The notes beneath the pieces are model-generated. The model ran no database searches and was not told the origin of the DNA. It saw nothing but the letters and a program-made list of their open reading frames with translations. Source: Bacteroidota bacterium (lineage in GTDB: Bacteria > Bacteroidota > Ignavibacteria > Kryptoniales > JAKASW01). Taken from it: DNA of 23,065 nucleotides. The DNA is taken from contig JAJYJD010000020.1 of assembly GCA_021789755.1 (NCBI GenBank), positions 1 to 23,065 of the forward strand, given 5' to 3'. Positions 23,001-23,065 of this stretch are shown in pieces; the first letter of the stretch is position 1; every line of letters begins with the position of its first letter. The translations under genes and the position numbers were made by a program.

Positions 23001-23065
23001 GTCTGATTATCAGATTCAATTTAATCAGGGCATTGTGGATACGTCCATGGCGGTCACGCCATCTG
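20017..23065 (+). CDS. Giant secreted protein with FN3 and calcium-binding-like repeats (3' partial)
   Basis: The frame opens at ATG 20017 and stays open for at least 1016 codons to the window end, so the stop is outside. A signal peptide (MRRFSIVAVIFVISGVAFGQ) marks export. Short Asp/Asn-rich motifs that look like calcium-binding (thrombospondin-3/dockerin-like) loops occur at about 95-105 (DYTGDGRPDTLH), 454-470 (NNGYDDNLNGLIDENHD) and 547-578 (SGDENGNWNP, DVGADGVPNTHD). From about 688, PPPKPILTAVPGNRKVTLLW and FEGYKIYRSTDPGF form a fibronectin type III domain. I do not recognise the rest. Proteins of this build in this phylum often end with a type IX sorting domain, which would lie beyond the window. 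It follows the receptor by 15 bases, so it is probably the surface partner of that receptor, taking the place SusD has elsewhere. Confidence 0.88.
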   Translation, partial: MRRFSIVAVIFVISGVAFGQTSQFIQWAKTHRGNALYTRFGIHNGNRVAISFRNNGSISGTNANDARGYWPFPATEDSYIGDVTPLIGIQLPVRDYTGDGRPDTLHSVTISPGPRNGQSAKVDPITGLFQGFEPEQGYVNLNQDTVAMSQIPGSWPPVWGDHPDWVDPATGKALWDGYFGKGVFNADQESYFVMDDAQDNSVQQRTNGLFHPDSTDTTRNGMGLVVAVRGLQWSQVQAQDVIFWLYDITNIGTTNYDKADFGLIIGGCVGAYANNGDYTPCKDNLAYFDLNNNLTYTWQADDNLYARGFIPLTQVLPDVRTNIGYAGYAYLESPGNPYDGIDNNNSSVDPNAPVFSSGDFTYNSSTKSYAATRTLSRSNVGTNPNWPANQIVLIDLVPQEITTGTQTPFQVIKYQRKVVDLDTLLKSSTDTVTVYSQGVPYRIYDGETLTEIPNNGYDDNLNGLIDENHDLHYERIFKDNSGNVIKDELRPLAYIDYLTGNGKDNTMVDEARDSGPGHLVTGWVPDYTQPRDPATGKYPGIMKSHWSGDENGNWNPQFDDVGADGVPNTHDFGEGDGMPTEGEPHFDKTDVNESDQLGLTSFNFFNQSVSPDMSKSEVLWNRMIPGYFDVIPQTPMDGDFIFSSGYFPMPSLHTERFSMALVFGADSAAIFTNKQVVQQIYDNNYNFTKPPPKPILTAVPGNRKVTLLWDNKAESFVDITIQDTSKQHTFEGYKIYRSTDPGFTEAGGQALATYDLIDGIRGYFLPQTQALAALPKFYLGNDIGLVHTFVDSGLQNGQGYFYAVTSYTKGDAANNIYPAETPKFVTVDARGIAHPDVNVAYVVPQAPSAGYMPANGGSIYHQPPAYGTGSVNLEIVNPYTIRGINGHVFNITFKDTTYSYTPSASPFPVIYLKNTESYIVVDKTTGDTLIGNAEINPSGQPPLFDGMRVNFNNDTTQLAVGDSAFGWNSASLSKAYPYTADVFTNGGKLPTIYDPSDYQIQFNQGIVDTSMAVTPS

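Noticed and set aside
1..23065. CRISPR arrays, rRNA genes, prophage or toxin-antitoxin modules
   Set aside because: No regularly spaced repeats, no rRNA-like sequence and no recognisable phage or toxin-antitoxin genes were seen on either strand.

Overview
The window looks like a chromosomal segment of a Bacteroidota/Ignavibacteriota-type bacterium. The clearest marker is the C-terminus of the GH31 glucosidase at 13119-15899, which carries a type IX secretion sorting domain with the NFPNPFNPST motif and a final GVYLYIL...LLK stretch, a form common in Ignavibacteria and relatives. A TonB-dependent receptor with an N-terminal carboxypeptidase-regulatory-like domain, a very large secreted protein, and several beta-barrel or periplasmic proteins agree with a Gram-negative envelope. 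No database search could be run, so the phylum is inferred.

Layout. (1) 1-2183: two + strand envelope genes, a COG3014-family protein cut by the window edge and an LPP20-domain protein. (2) About 2470-3960: an IS110-family insertion sequence with its transposase on the - strand, and hairpin-rich flanks that could hold the guide (bridge/seek) RNA. (3) 4323-6155: a small zinc-ribbon membrane protein and an exported papain-fold (C1) peptidase with a strong terminator. (4) 6239-6391: a fragment of a siroheme-pathway dehydrogenase on the - strand. (5) 6868-8070: a DEAD-box RNA helicase, convergent with a small outer-membrane protein (8132-8674, - strand). (6) 9122-12785: an isochorismatase-fold protein, a periplasmic OB-fold-like protein, a truncated triheme cytochrome that looks frameshifted, and a full octaheme cytochrome of the hydroxylamine oxidoreductase (HAO) family. 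(7) 13119-end: a sugar-use locus made of a GH31 glycosidase, a LacI-type regulator, a TonB-dependent receptor and a giant secreted protein running off the window.

How the parts fit. The HAO-family cytochrome and its neighbours suggest periplasmic nitrogen-oxide or hydroxylamine chemistry, though its electron partner appears broken or lies elsewhere. In the last block, lacI, the receptor and the giant protein are spaced 8 and 15 bases apart and should be one transcript. A perfect 16-base palindrome overlaps the likely lacI promoter, so the operon is probably self-regulated. The GH31 enzyme just upstream would act outside the cell or on its surface, and the receptor would import the released sugars. 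No SusD-type gene is seen in the window.

The best candidates for undescribed biology are the IS110 guide-RNA flanks, the LacI-controlled non-SusD uptake operon, and the HAO locus with a decaying cytochrome. Nothing seen proves a wholly new system.
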